Position numbers and translations under genes: made by a program. The notes under the pieces were generated by a model. It was given only the letters and a program-made list of their open reading frames with translations. It was not told the DNA's origin and made no database searches. A stretch of DNA of 64,000 nt, from NCBI RefSeq assembly GCF_003660165.1, contig NZ_CP032829.1, forward strand, positions 2,431,001 through 2,495,000, written 5' to 3'. This document shows positions 11,650 to 21,269 of this stretch, one piece after another (position 1 is the first letter of the stretch; each line of letters starts with the position of its first letter). The DNA comes from Sphingomonas paeninsulae. Its GTDB lineage: Bacteria > Pseudomonadota > Alphaproteobacteria > Sphingomonadales > Sphingomonadaceae.

Positions 11650-12534
11650 ATGAGCATTCTGATCGACAAGAATACCAAGGTTATCACGCAGGGGATGACG
11701 GGTAACACCGGCACATTCCATACCGAACAGGCGCTGGTTTATGGCACGCAGATGGTCGGTGGCGTAACGCCGGGTAAAGGTGGCACGACGCATATCGGCC
11801 TGCCGAACTTCAACACCGTGCACGAAGCGGTTGCGGCCACGGGTGCGACGGCTTCGGTTGTGTACGTTCCACCTCCGTTCGCTGCGGATTCGATCCTCGA
11901 GGCGATCGACGCCGAAGTGCCGCTGATCGTTTGCATCACAGAGGGCATTCCGGTGCTCGACATGGTCAAGGTAAAGCGTGCGCTTTCGGGTTCGAAATCG
12001 CGGCTGATCGGGCCGAACTGCCCCGGCGTGCTGACCCCGAACCAGTGCAAGATCGGCATCATGCCCGGCTCGATCTTTTCCGCAGGAACGGTCGGCGTTG
12101 TGAGCCGTTCAGGTACCCTTACCTATGAAGCGGTGTTCCAGACGACGAACGAAGGCCTTGGCCAGACGACTGCCGTGGGTATCGGCGGCGATCCGGTGAA
12201 TGGCACGAACTTCATCGACATGCTGGAATTGTTCTTGGCCGACGACGCGACCCAGTCGATCATCATGATCGGCGAAATCGGTGGTTCGGCCGAAGAAGAC
12301 GCAGCGCAGTTCCTGATCGACGAAGCCAAGCGCGGTCGTAAAAAGCCGATGGTTGGGTTCATTGCCGGACTGACCGCGCCTCCGGGACGCCGGATGGGCC
12401 ATGCAGGTGCCATCGTGTCGGGCGGCAAGGGCGGCGCGGAAGACAAGATCGCTGCCATGGAAGCAGCCGGGATTCGCGTTTCGCCGTCACCGTCGGAACT
12501 TGGTGTCACGTTGAAGGCATTGCTGAACGGGTAA
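11650..12534 (+). CDS. sucD: Succinyl-CoA synthetase alpha subunit
   Basis: This 294-residue subunit binds CoA and carries the phosphohistidine of the ligase that converts succinyl-CoA to succinate with nucleotide triphosphate formation. [11 protein letters not shown] and [13 protein letters not shown] form the CoA site, and the active histidine lies in [10 protein letters not shown] near residue 250. The gene starts 9 bases after mdh. The beta subunit sucC, usually directly upstream of sucD, is absent from this window and must be encoded elsewhere. Confidence 0.96.
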   Translation: MSILIDKNTKVITQGMTGNTGTFHTEQALVYGTQMVGGVTPGKGGTTHIGLPNFNTVHEAVAATGATASVVYVPPPFAADSILEAIDAEVPLIVCITEGIPVLDMVKVKRALSGSKSRLIGPNCPGVLTPNQCKIGIMPGSIFSAGTVGVVSRSGTLTYEAVFQTTNEGLGQTTAVGIGGDPVNGTNFIDMLELFLADDATQSIIMIGEIGGSAEEDAAQFLIDEAKRGRKKPMVGFIAGLTAPPGRRMGHAGAIVSGGKGGAEDKIAAMEAAGIRVSPSPSELGVTLKALLNG

Positions 12535-12590
12535 TCGTTGGCCGCGCCACTTGATGGTGGTCGGGGCCGGATGGATTCGAGGAAGCAGAT

Positions 12591-15398
12591 ATGGGTATCG
12601 AGAACGAAATGTTCACTGCCGAACACGAAGCCGGTCCCAGTTGGGCGCGGCCGAACTGGCCGCCGCTGGAAAGCGATGACCTGACGGCGGCGCTCGACCC
12701 GACGCAGATGGCGGTCATGGTCAGGGCTGCGGCGAAAAAGGCCGGTGCGCCACTTGATGAGTCGGCGGTAGCGCGAGCCGCCTCCGACGCGATCAAGGCA
12801 ATGGTGATGATCCGGACGTTCCGGGTTCGCGGGCATCTGGCCGCGAACCTCGATCCGCTCGGCCTGGCACCGCGCCCTGTGCGGGAAGACCTGACACCCG
12901 AATATCATGGCTTTGCGGCTGCGGATCTCGACCGGCCGATCTGGCTCGACGGGGTGCTGGGGCTGCAAAAGGCGACCCCGAACGAAATCCTCGCGATCTT
13001 GCGCGCAAATTACTGCGGCAAGGTCGGCCTTGAATATATGCACATCACGGACGTGGAGGAGCGCGAGTTCCTGCAGGATCGGATGGAGGGTAAAGACAAG
13101 GCAATCACCTTCAGCCCCGAAGGCAAAACCGCGATCCTCGCCAAGGTGATCGAGGCTGAGCAGTGGGAAAAGTTCCTCGGCAAGAAATACGTCGGCACGA
13201 AGCGTTTCGGGCTCGACGGCGGCGAAGCGATGATCCCCGCGCTTGAAAGCGTGATCAAGTACGGCGGCCAGTTCGGTGTACGTGAGATTGTGATCGGCAT
13301 GGCCCATCGCGGTCGCCTCAATGTTCTTTCGAACGTGATGGGCAAGCCGTACAAGGTTATCTTCCACGAATTTTCGGGCGGCTCGGCCAACCCCGATGAT
13401 GTGGGCGGTTCGGGTGATGTGAAATATCACCTTGGCACCAGCACCGATCGCGAATTCGACGGCATCAAGGTTCATATGAGTCTTGTCCCCAATCCATCGC
13501 ATCTTGAGGCCGCCGACCCGGTCGTGCTTGGCAAGACGCGTGCGATTCAGACCGATCGTGACGATCTGGAAGACCATATCGAGGTGTTGCCTGTGCTGTT
13601 GCACGGCGACGCCGCATTTGCCGGACAAGGCGTGATCTGGGAATGCCTCGGCTTTTCGGGCGTGCGTGGTTACAATACCGGTGGCTGTGTCCACTTCATC
13701 ATTAACAACCAGATCGGCTTTACGACCAGCCCGCAATTCGCGCGGTCGTCACCCTATCCGTCGGACGTCGCAAAGGGCGTTCAGGCACCGATCTTTCATG
13801 TCAACGGCGATGATCCCGAAGCAGTGACTTTTGCCTGCAAAATGGCGATTGAATTCCGCCAGCGTTTTCATCGCGATATCGTGATCGACATGTGGTGCTA
13901 TCGCCGCTTTGGTCACAATGAAGGTGACGAGCCGGGATTTACCCAGCCGCTGATGTACAAAACGATCAAGACCCATCCTCCGGTCAGCGAAGTGTTCGGC
14001 GCACGGTTGCAGGAAGAAGGCGTGATCGACGCGAACTGGATTCCCGACCATATCGCGACGTTTACCGAAATGCTGGAAGGCGAATTTGCCAGCGCGGCGG
14101 ATTATAAAGCCAATCAGGCCGACTGGTTCGGCGGTCGCTGGGCCGGGCTGCACAAGCCGACTGATTCCGAAACCGCACGCCGTAATGTCGAGACTGGGAT
14201 CGAGAAGAAACTGCTGGAGGGCCTTGGTCGCACGCTGACCACGGTTCCGGCCGATTTGACAATTCACCCGACACTAAACCGCATTCTGGATGCAAAGCGG
14301 GCGATGTTCACCAGCGGCGCTGGATTCGACTGGGCAACTGGCGAGGCATTGGCTTTCGGGTCGATCCTGTCGGAAGGCTATGGCGTTCGTTTGTCGGGTC
14401 AGGATTCGGGGCGCGGCACGTTCAGCCAACGTCACTCGGTCTGGGTCGATCAGACCGACGAGCATAAATACGTGCCGCTGTGGAATGTCCCGCATGGTCG
14501 TTTCGAAGTGCTGGATTCCACGCTGAGTGAATTCGGCGTGCTTGGGTTCGAATATGGTTATGCCAGCGCAGACCCGAAAACTCTGGTTCTTTGGGAAGCG
14601 CAGTTTGGCGATTTCGCCAATGGTGCGCAGGTCATCATCGACCAGTTTATTGCGAGCGGCGAGGCCAAATGGCTTCGTGCGAACGGTCTGGTCATGCTGT
14701 TACCGCATGGTTTCGAAGGACAGGGGCCGGAACATAGTTCGGCGCGTCTGGAGCGTTTCCTTCAGCTTTGTGCCGACGACAACATCCAGGTCGCTAACTG
14801 CACGACGCCCGCCAACTATTTTCACATTTTGCGTCGTCAGATGCACCGGCCGTTCCGTAAACCGCTGATCATCATGACGCCGAAGTCGCTGCTCCGTCAC
14901 AAGAGCGCGGTTTCGAAGGCAGAGGATTTCCTGGGCAGCAGCCACTTCAGGCGGATTTTGTCCGATCCGAAAGCGCCCGTGGATGCTGATGTAAAGCGGG
15001 CAGTTCTGTGCACTGGCAAAGTTGCTTACGATCTGTTCGACGCGCGCGATGCGGCGGGCGATGCCAACACAGCGATTATCCGGATCGAACAGATTTATCC
15101 GTTCCCGGGTGAGGCTCTGGCGGCTCGACTGAAGCGCATGACCAACCTCGAAGAAGTAGTCTGGGCGCAGGAAGAACCAAAGAACAACGGTGCGTGGTTC
15201 TTTGTCGAACCCTATATCGAGGAAGCGCTGACGGCAGCGGATATCGGTATTGCACGGCCGCGTTATGCCGGGCGCAAATCTTCGGCTTCGCCAGCAACCG
15301 GCCTCGCCAAGCGTCACGTTGCAGAGCAGGCGGCGCTCGTCGCCGACGCGCTCGGCCATAGTGTGCGCGATGAAATCAGACGTCAGCGGAAAGGCTGA
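12591..15398 (+). CDS. sucA: 2-oxoglutarate dehydrogenase E1 component
   Basis: This 935-residue thiamine-diphosphate enzyme decarboxylates 2-oxoglutarate and transfers the succinyl group to the E2 lipoyl arm. [12 protein letters not shown], the ThDP/magnesium region ending in NNQIGFTT, and [16 protein letters not shown] are classic E1 signatures. The C-terminal transketolase-like domain includes [12 protein letters not shown] and [19 protein letters not shown] 12591 has GAGGAAGCAG upstream. The length is normal. It is followed by sucB after 2 bases. Confidence 0.97.
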   Translation: MGIENEMFTAEHEAGPSWARPNWPPLESDDLTAALDPTQMAVMVRAAAKKAGAPLDESAVARAASDAIKAMVMIRTFRVRGHLAANLDPLGLAPRPVREDLTPEYHGFAAADLDRPIWLDGVLGLQKATPNEILAILRANYCGKVGLEYMHITDVEEREFLQDRMEGKDKAITFSPEGKTAILAKVIEAEQWEKFLGKKYVGTKRFGLDGGEAMIPALESVIKYGGQFGVREIVIGMAHRGRLNVLSNVMGKPYKVIFHEFSGGSANPDDVGGSGDVKYHLGTSTDREFDGIKVHMSLVPNPSHLEAADPVVLGKTRAIQTDRDDLEDHIEVLPVLLHGDAAFAGQGVIWECLGFSGVRGYNTGGCVHFIINNQIGFTTSPQFARSSPYPSDVAKGVQAPIFHVNGDDPEAVTFACKMAIEFRQRFHRDIVIDMWCYRRFGHNEGDEPGFTQPLMYKTIKTHPPVSEVFGARLQEEGVIDANWIPDHIATFTEMLEGEFASAADYKANQADWFGGRWAGLHKPTDSETARRNVETGIEKKLLEGLGRTLTTVPADLTIHPTLNRILDAKRAMFTSGAGFDWATGEALAFGSILSEGYGVRLSGQDSGRGTFSQRHSVWVDQTDEHKYVPLWNVPHGRFEVLDSTLSEFGVLGFEYGYASADPKTLVLWEAQFGDFANGAQVIIDQFIASGEAKWLRANGLVMLLPHGFEGQGPEHSSARLERFLQLCADDNIQVANCTTPANYFHILRRQMHRPFRKPLIIMTPKSLLRHKSAVSKAEDFLGSSHFRRILSDPKAPVDADVKRAVLCTGKVAYDLFDARDAAGDANTAIIRIEQIYPFPGEALAARLKRMTNLEEVVWAQEEPKNNGAWFFVEPYIEEALTAADIGIARPRYAGRKSSASPATGLAKRHVAEQAALVADALGHSVRDEIRRQRKG

Positions 15399-15400
15399 AA

Positions 15401-16621
15401 ATGTCCACCGAAGTTACTGTCCCCGTCCTCGGGGAATCGATTACCGAAGCGACACTTGGTGAATGGCTGAAAAAGCCCGGCGATGCGGTGAAAGCCGATG
15501 AGCCGATCGCGAGCCTGGAAACCGACAAGGTGTCGATCGAAGTCCCGTCACCTGTTGCCGGCGTAATGGGGCAGCAGGTCGTGAAGGTCGGTGACACGGT
15601 CAATGTCGGTGCGGTGATTGCATCGATCGAAGCTGGGGGTGCGGTGAGTGCTCCAACTTCTGCAGCAGTTTCCGCGACTGCTGGTCAGCAGGCTCCTGCG
15701 GCCGAAAGGACTGGCGATGGCTTGTCGCCAACGCTGTCCCCTTCGGTGCGGCGTCTGGTGCTTGAAAAAGGCGTCGATCCTTCGACTATCAAGGGGTCCG
15801 GCAAGGATGGCCGCCTGACACGAGACGATGTTCTCGGCGCTCCCGCAGCGGCTCCGAAGTCAGAGCCATCCCCCGCTGCTGCGTCTGTAACAGCGGCTGC
15901 TCCGATTGCTGTGACTGGCGAGCGTGGCGAAGAGCGCGTGCGGATTACGCGCCTGCGTCAGACTGTCGCGCGACGCCTGAAGGAAGCGCAGAATACTGCG
16001 GCTTTGCTGACCACGTTCAACGATGTCGATATGACGGCAGTCATTGAAGCGCGGACAAAATATAAAGACCTGTTCGAGAAAAAACATGGCGTCCGTTTGG
16101 GCTTCATGGGCTTTTTCGTGAAGGCGGCGTGTCAGGCGTTGCGGGATATTCCCAACGTCAATGCGCAGATCGATGGCGACGAAATCGTCTATCACGACTA
16201 TGCCGACATTTCGGTTGCGGTCAGCGCGCCCAATGGTCTTGTCGTTCCGGTGATCCGCGACGCGCAAGAAATGTCGGTCGCTCAGATCGAAAAGACCATC
16301 GGTGATTTCGGTGCCCGCGCAAAAGCTGGCACGTTGACGATGGACGACATGAAGGGCGGCACGTTCACGATTTCGAACGGTGGCGTATTCGGTTCGCTGA
16401 TGTCGACGCCGATCATCAATCCGCCGCAGTCGGCGGTGCTGGGGCTTCACCGGATCGAGGATCGCGCGGTTGTCCGCGACGGTCAGGTCGTGGTGCGCCC
16501 GATGATGTATCTTGCACTCAGCTACGATCACCGATTGATCGACGGGCGTGAGGCGGTGACTTTCCTCGTCGCACTGAAGAATGCGATCGAAGATCCAACG
16601 CGATTGCTGATCGACCTTTAG
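15401..16621 (+). CDS. sucB: 2-oxoglutarate dehydrogenase E2 (dihydrolipoyl succinyltransferase)
   Basis: This 406-residue E2 core has an N-terminal lipoyl domain with Lys43 in ETDKVSIEV, an alanine/proline-rich linker, a peripheral subunit-binding domain ([21 protein letters not shown], about residues 107-140) and a catalytic domain ending with the histidine/aspartate motif [12 protein letters not shown]. It transfers succinyl groups to CoA. A palindromic intergenic repeat separates it from lpd. Confidence 0.96.
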   Translation: MSTEVTVPVLGESITEATLGEWLKKPGDAVKADEPIASLETDKVSIEVPSPVAGVMGQQVVKVGDTVNVGAVIASIEAGGAVSAPTSAAVSATAGQQAPAAERTGDGLSPTLSPSVRRLVLEKGVDPSTIKGSGKDGRLTRDDVLGAPAAAPKSEPSPAAASVTAAAPIAVTGERGEERVRITRLRQTVARRLKEAQNTAALLTTFNDVDMTAVIEARTKYKDLFEKKHGVRLGFMGFFVKAACQALRDIPNVNAQIDGDEIVYHDYADISVAVSAPNGLVVPVIRDAQEMSVAQIEKTIGDFGARAKAGTLTMDDMKGGTFTISNGGVFGSLMSTPIINPPQSAVLGLHRIEDRAVVRDGQVVVRPMMYLALSYDHRLIDGREAVTFLVALKNAIEDPTRLLIDL

Positions 16622-16645
16622 GGCGCGATGAGTTCGAGTTAATAC

Positions 16646-16723
16646 CGCTTCCTGAGCCTGTCGAAGAGTTGCCCTTCAGTTTCAAGTCAAGTTAGGACCA
16701 CCCTTCGACAGGCTCAGGAAGCG
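16646..16723. repeat. Palindromic intergenic repeat, copy 1
   Basis: A left arm (16646-16666, CGCTTCCTGAGCCTGTCGAAG) is the exact reverse complement of the right arm at 16703-16723, with a 36-base centre. The same arm sequence recurs in copy 2 at 30601-30680. The core CTGAGCCTGTCGA is a widespread bacterial intergenic repeat. It lies between sucB and lpd, where the RNA hairpin could affect read-through or stability. Confidence 0.9.
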
Positions 16724-16759
16724 TGAGTTTTAGGTCTTTACGTCCCAAGGAGCCGGTAA

Positions 16760-18154
16760 ATGGCTGACTATGATTATGACGTCCTCGTTATCGGATCGGG
16801 TCCGGGCGGCTATGTTGCTGCGATCCGTGCGGCGCAACTTGGTCTGAAGACCGCCTGTGCCGAAGGTCGTGAAACTCTGGGCGGGACGTGTCTCAACGTC
16901 GGCTGTATCCCTTCGAAAGCGCTGTTGCATTCGTCGGAAATTTTCGAGGAAGCGTATTCGGGTGCGCTCGCCAAGTTCGGCATTAACATCACGGGTGCGA
17001 CGCTCGACTTGAACCAGATGCACGCTGAAAAGGCGCTTGCGGTCAAGGAGTTGACCGGCGGCATCGCGTTTCTGTTCAAGAAGAATAAGGTTGATTGGTT
17101 GAAGGGCAATGCCACTTTCACCGGGACCGATACGGTTGAGGTTGCCGGTAAGGCTCACCGTGCGAAAAACATCATCATTGCGACCGGGTCTTCGGTAACG
17201 CCATTGCCGGGTGTGGCGGTCGATCAGGAAATCGTCGTGGATTCGACGGGTGCGTTGGCGCTGGCGAAGGTGCCTGAGCACATGGTCGTCATTGGCGGCG
17301 GCGTGATCGGGCTGGAGCTTGGTTCGGTCTGGCGGCGTCTTGGTGCGCAGGTGACGGTTGTCGAGTTCGTCGATCAGATTTTGCCGGGCTTCGATGGCGA
17401 GGTCCGCAAGGAGTCGGCCAAGCTGTTCAAGAAACAGGGCTTCGACATTCGCACTTCTACCAAGGTGACTGGCGTTACGGTTGCCGATGGGAAGGCGACT
17501 GTGACCATCGAACCGGCGGCGGGTGGCGCTTCTGAAACGATTGTTGCCGATGCTGTTCTGGTGTCGATTGGGCGTCGTCCGAACACCGATGGGCTTGGGC
17601 TGGATAAGGCGGGCTTGGCGGTCAATGCGCGCGGGCAGATCGAGACTGGGCATCGATTCGAGACTTCGGTGCCGGGCATCTGGGCTATCGGTGACGTTAT
17701 TCCGGGGCCAATGCTGGCGCACAAAGCCGAGGATGAAGGCATTGCGTGTGCCGAGAATATCGCAGGGCTGACCGGCATCGTGAATCACGATGTGATCCCG
17801 AGCGTGGTTTATACGATGCCCGAGATCGCGGGCGTTGGGCTGACCGAGGAAGCGGCAGCCGCAAGAGGCGAGATCAAGGTCGGCAAGTTCCCGATGATGG
17901 CAAACAGTCGGGCCAAGACGAACCGCGACACCGACGGGTTTGTGAAGGTCATTGCGGATGCGAAGTCGGACCGCGTGCTGGGCGTGTGGATCGTTGCGAG
18001 CCTTGCCGGAACGATGATTGCGGAAGCCGTGCTGGGGATGGAATTCGGCGCCACGTCGGAAGATATTGCCTATACTTGCCACGCGCATCCGACTCATTCC
18101 GAAGCTTTGAAAGAGGCAGCGATGGCGGTGCAGGGCAAACCGATCCATATGTAA
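16760..18154 (+). CDS. lpd: Dihydrolipoamide dehydrogenase (E3)
   Basis: This 464-residue FAD enzyme reoxidises the dihydrolipoyl arm of the 2-oxoglutarate and probably pyruvate dehydrogenase complexes, producing NADH. GSGPGGYVAAI is the FAD motif, GGTCLNVGCIPSKALL carries the redox-active cysteine pair, GGGVIGLELG the NAD motif, and HAHPTHSE the C-terminal catalytic histidine/glutamate. AAGGAGC precedes the ATG. The gene closes the sucA-sucB-lpd set. Confidence 0.96.
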   Translation: MADYDYDVLVIGSGPGGYVAAIRAAQLGLKTACAEGRETLGGTCLNVGCIPSKALLHSSEIFEEAYSGALAKFGINITGATLDLNQMHAEKALAVKELTGGIAFLFKKNKVDWLKGNATFTGTDTVEVAGKAHRAKNIIIATGSSVTPLPGVAVDQEIVVDSTGALALAKVPEHMVVIGGGVIGLELGSVWRRLGAQVTVVEFVDQILPGFDGEVRKESAKLFKKQGFDIRTSTKVTGVTVADGKATVTIEPAAGGASETIVADAVLVSIGRRPNTDGLGLDKAGLAVNARGQIETGHRFETSVPGIWAIGDVIPGPMLAHKAEDEGIACAENIAGLTGIVNHDVIPSVVYTMPEIAGVGLTEEAAAARGEIKVGKFPMMANSRAKTNRDTDGFVKVIADAKSDRVLGVWIVASLAGTMIAEAVLGMEFGATSEDIAYTCHAHPTHSEALKEAAMAVQGKPIHM

Positions 18155-18157
18155 TCG

Positions 18158-18784
18158 ATGCCGAGTGAAATCACTGCCGAACTTACGCCCCTGATCGGAT
18201 GGCTGGACCTGTTCGGTCTTGGTGTGTTTGCGATGTCGGGTGCGCTGGCGGCGGCGCGGGCGCGGCAGACTTTGGTGACGTTTGCGTTCTTTGCGCTGGT
18301 GACCGGAGTCGGTGGCGGGACCGTGCGTGATTTGTTGATCGGCGCGCCGGTTTTCTGGGTGCATAACTGGCGTGTGGCGGCGGTCTGCATGGGGGCGGCG
18401 CTGTTGATATGGTCGACTCCGCACTGGTTCTGGCGTGGTCGTGCGATCGACTGGTTCGATGCGGTTGGGCTGGCGGTCTATGCGGTGTTCGGTGCTGCCA
18501 AGTCGATCGGGCTCGGCGTTCCCGCGCTGCCCGCAATCATGATGGGCGTGATTACCGCGTGCGTCGGCGGGATTATCCGCGACGTGCTGGCTGGTGAGCC
18601 GTCGATCCTGTTGCGCCCGGAGCTTTATGTGACCGCAGCGGCGCTGGCGGCAGGATCGTTCGTGGGGCTGGTGCTGTTGGGCGTGCCACTGTTCGTGGCA
18701 GCCGTGATCGGTGCGCTGGCGGGATTTACGTTACGCGCACTGGCGATCGTGCGCGGCCTGTCGATTCCCGCCTATCGGGGTTAG
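18158..18784 (+). CDS. TRIC-type cation channel family (UPF0126) membrane protein
   Basis: This 208-residue protein has about seven hydrophobic segments in two related halves. Each half carries the family glycine/arginine-aspartate motif: GVGGGTVRDLLIG and GGIIRDVLAGE. Bacterial members of the trimeric intracellular cation channel family conduct monovalent cations, although a physiological role is not established. It starts 3 bases after lpd, so may be co-transcribed. It converges with the acetyltransferase gene, overlapping it by 4 bases. Confidence 0.88.
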   Translation: MPSEITAELTPLIGWLDLFGLGVFAMSGALAAARARQTLVTFAFFALVTGVGGGTVRDLLIGAPVFWVHNWRVAAVCMGAALLIWSTPHWFWRGRAIDWFDAVGLAVYAVFGAAKSIGLGVPALPAIMMGVITACVGGIIRDVLAGEPSILLRPELYVTAAALAAGSFVGLVLLGVPLFVAAVIGALAGFTLRALAIVRGLSIPAYRG

Positions 18785-19338
18785 CCGCGCACGACTCCTA
18801 CTGCGCTGAACAAAACGGGTTCATCCGGCGGAGTGTTGGGTTCGGTTAGCGAACGTTGCCACAGGCCGACGTCGATCCACTGACCGTTCTTGAAAGTGAT
18901 CTCGCGATAAACACCGGCGCGGCGGAAACCGATTGTCTCGTGAAGCTGGATGAGTTTGTCGTTCGGCATTGTAAGGGTGCTGATTGCCTGCGTGAAGTTC
19001 TGCTGTGTCAGCGTGGCGAGCAATGACTGGTACAGATTGCGGCGCAGGCTCTGGCTTTCCAGCTCGCCACTCACGTAACAGGCGGTTTCCACGGCAAATC
19101 GGTATGCCGAACCAGCGCGGAAGGGTTTGGCAAAGGCATAGCCTAACACCAACCCGCTCTCGTCATCCACGCCCACGATCCACGGGTACAGATCGCCGGC
19201 TTCCGTAATGCGGTCGCGCATTTCTTCGGATTTTGGCGGGCTGGATTCGAACGAAACGGCATTCGTAACGACATAGGGTGCGTAGATTGCAACTATGGCA
19301 GCGGCGTCGTCAGGTGTGGCGGCGCGAAGGGTTATCAT
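18781..19338 (-). CDS. GNAT acetyltransferase, phosphinothricin acetyltransferase-like
   Basis: This 185-residue single GNAT domain resembles the PAT/MddA subgroup, which acetylates phosphinothricin or methionine derivatives. The opening LRAATPDDAAAIVAIYAPYV and VSFE segment are typical of that subgroup, as is the LHETIGFRRAGVYREITFKNGQWIDVGLWQ end. The acetyl-CoA loop is poorly conserved: where a Q/RxxGxG/A pattern is expected I see ELESQSLRRNLYQ, so activity is uncertain. ATG 19338 overlaps the sppA stop (ATGA), so the two are coupled. Confidence 0.82.
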   Translation of the reverse strand: MITLRAATPDDAAAIVAIYAPYVVTNAVSFESSPPKSEEMRDRITEAGDLYPWIVGVDDESGLVLGYAFAKPFRAGSAYRFAVETACYVSGELESQSLRRNLYQSLLATLTQQNFTQAISTLTMPNDKLIQLHETIGFRRAGVYREITFKNGQWIDVGLWQRSLTEPNTPPDEPVLFSAVGVVRG

Positions 19339-21188
19339 GTGGTTATCCAGGTCATAATAAGGTCGATGAGACGGGGTTGCGAAGCCGGAGCGGCGACGGT
19401 CGGGCATTCGAGACAGCGCACCTGAATCGTCGCGCCGGTCGCCAGCGCGCGCGCGTCGGTGATCGCGCCTGTCAGCGCCGCCATCCGTTGACGCGCCATC
19501 GTGGAAAGCAGGTCGGTCGGCTGGCTAGTGTCGTCGTCGTTGCCGCGATACGCCTGAGCAAGTGTTTCGGTGAAGGTCAGTGGCTTTTCGAGCCAGATCG
19601 CATGAGCGGCCGCCGGATCAAGTTTGGCACGACGTGCGGCTTCGGCAATGGCATCGTCGATGCCGCCGAACGCATCGATCAGGTTGATCTGGCGCGCAGT
19701 TCCGCCGTCCCATACGCGACCCTGTGCGATTTCGTTGACGCGGGCAGGGGGCAGGTGCCGCGCCGCGCTGACCAGCGTGATAAACCGGCCGTAGGTGCTT
19801 TCGATACTGCGCTGGATAATCGTGTCGAAGGCGGGGTTCGTGCCACCGAGTATGTCGGGCTGGCCGGTCAGGGGCGTGGTTTTGACGCCGTCGGTGGTCA
19901 GGCCGACCTTGGCAAGCACACCCTCAAATGTTGGGATAATGCCGAATACGCCGATCGAGCCGGTGATTGTCATGGGCTCGGCGAACACTTTGTCGGCGAT
20001 CGTCGTGACCCAGTAACCACCGGAAGCGGCAACATTGCCCATTGAAACGATAATCGGAATGCCGCGCGCCTTTGCAGGGATCAATGCCGAGCGGATGCGA
20101 TCGGAGGCGAGTGCCGAGCCACCAGGCGAATCAACGCGCAGGACGATCGCCTTGAACCGGTCGGCGGCCAGCGCCTGATCGATCAGTTTTGCAATTGTGT
20201 CGCCACCGGCACTTCCCGCACTGGCATCGCCATCGACGATGTTACCGGCGACGGTTACCACCGCGATGCTGCCATCGCCGGTTTTTTGAGGATTGGCGGC
20301 GATCCATGCGGGTAGATCGACGCGCGCAAAGTTCATGTTCTTTTTGCCGGTGCCGACGATGGCGGCAACGGCGCGCGTAAAGCTGGCCCGGTCACCGAGC
20401 TTGTCGACGATGCCAGCCGCCAGTGCCGATTGGGCAAGGTCGCCGCTTGTCGTTGCGGCTACGGGATCGGCGACATAGGCGGCAATCTTTGCAGTTGGCC
20501 GTGCGCGCTGGACATTTGTGGTCCAGCCTTCCCAAAGGATTTTCAGCAGAGCTTCGTTTTCGGCCTTCGCTTCCGGCGACTGGTCGGTCCGGGTATAGGG
20601 TTCGACGAACGATTTATATTTGCCGACACGATAAACGTGTGCGTTGACGCCGAGCTTGTCGATCAGTCCTTTGTAGTAAATCCGCGATCCGCCCGGACCT
20701 GCGAAAAGCGCCAGTCCCATAGGATCGAGCCAGATCTGCGAAGCATGGGCCGCGAGCAGGTAACTGCTATCCTGATATCCGGTCGCGAATGCCAGCACGG
20801 GCTTTTTGGCAGCGCGAACCTTATCAAGCGCCTCACCGACGTCGGTCAGCGCAACTTGCCCGCCTCCTGTAAATCCATCGAGGTCGAGGACAACGGCCTT
20901 TATCCGATCATCGGTAGCAGCAGTGTCGATAGCGTGAACTAGATCGCGAAGCCGAAACTCGCGCGGCCCGGCAGCGGCCCCGATCAAGCTGGACGGACTG
21001 ACGCTCTGGGGTTGTTCGACAATGCTGCCCTTAAGCTGGAGGAGCAGCGCGCCGCTCCCGACGCTTGCCACATTTGGACGCACTGAGAGTGCCGCGTAAA
21101 TTAGCCCAAAAAATAAGAGCATGAACAACAGCACGAGCGCATCTTTCACGCCCACCAGCAATTTCCACGCGCCGCGTACCAGTGTCAT
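19335..21188 (-). CDS. sppA: Signal peptide peptidase SppA, 67-kDa type
   Basis: This 617-residue inner-membrane serine protease degrades cleaved signal peptides. It has an N-terminal membrane anchor (VLLFMLLFFGLIYAAL) and two duplicated ClpP-like domains, the long-form architecture. The catalytic lysine is in YRVGKYKSFVEPY and the nucleophilic serine in NVAASGGYWVTT; DSPGGSALASDRIRSAL and TGSIGVFGIIPTFE are conserved surrounding motifs. It is upstream of, and translationally coupled to, the acetyltransferase. Confidence 0.95.
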   Translation of the reverse strand: MTLVRGAWKLLVGVKDALVLLFMLLFFGLIYAALSVRPNVASVGSGALLLQLKGSIVEQPQSVSPSSLIGAAAGPREFRLRDLVHAIDTAATDDRIKAVVLDLDGFTGGGQVALTDVGEALDKVRAAKKPVLAFATGYQDSSYLLAAHASQIWLDPMGLALFAGPGGSRIYYKGLIDKLGVNAHVYRVGKYKSFVEPYTRTDQSPEAKAENEALLKILWEGWTTNVQRARPTAKIAAYVADPVAATTSGDLAQSALAAGIVDKLGDRASFTRAVAAIVGTGKKNMNFARVDLPAWIAANPQKTGDGSIAVVTVAGNIVDGDASAGSAGGDTIAKLIDQALAADRFKAIVLRVDSPGGSALASDRIRSALIPAKARGIPIIVSMGNVAASGGYWVTTIADKVFAEPMTITGSIGVFGIIPTFEGVLAKVGLTTDGVKTTPLTGQPDILGGTNPAFDTIIQRSIESTYGRFITLVSAARHLPPARVNEIAQGRVWDGGTARQINLIDAFGGIDDAIAEAARRAKLDPAAAHAIWLEKPLTFTETLAQAYRGNDDDTSQPTDLLSTMARQRMAALTGAITDARALATGATIQVRCLECPTVAAPASQPRLIDLIMTWITT

Positions 21189-21269
21189 CGCAAAATGCTC
21201 TCGCTGTTTCGCGTTTGCGCTAGCGACTGGCCTACACCCTGTAAATGCGCGCCGACAAAGAACCGCTTA

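Noticed and set aside
12123-13736. Long open frame (537 codons) antisense to sucD-sucA
   Set aside because: It is a shadow of the highly conserved sense genes in a GC-rich genome; the protein shows no domain and is very rich in His, Arg and Asp.
16730-18424. Long open frame (564 codons) antisense to lpd
   Set aside because: Shadow of lpd; arginine- and histidine-rich with no recognisable motif.
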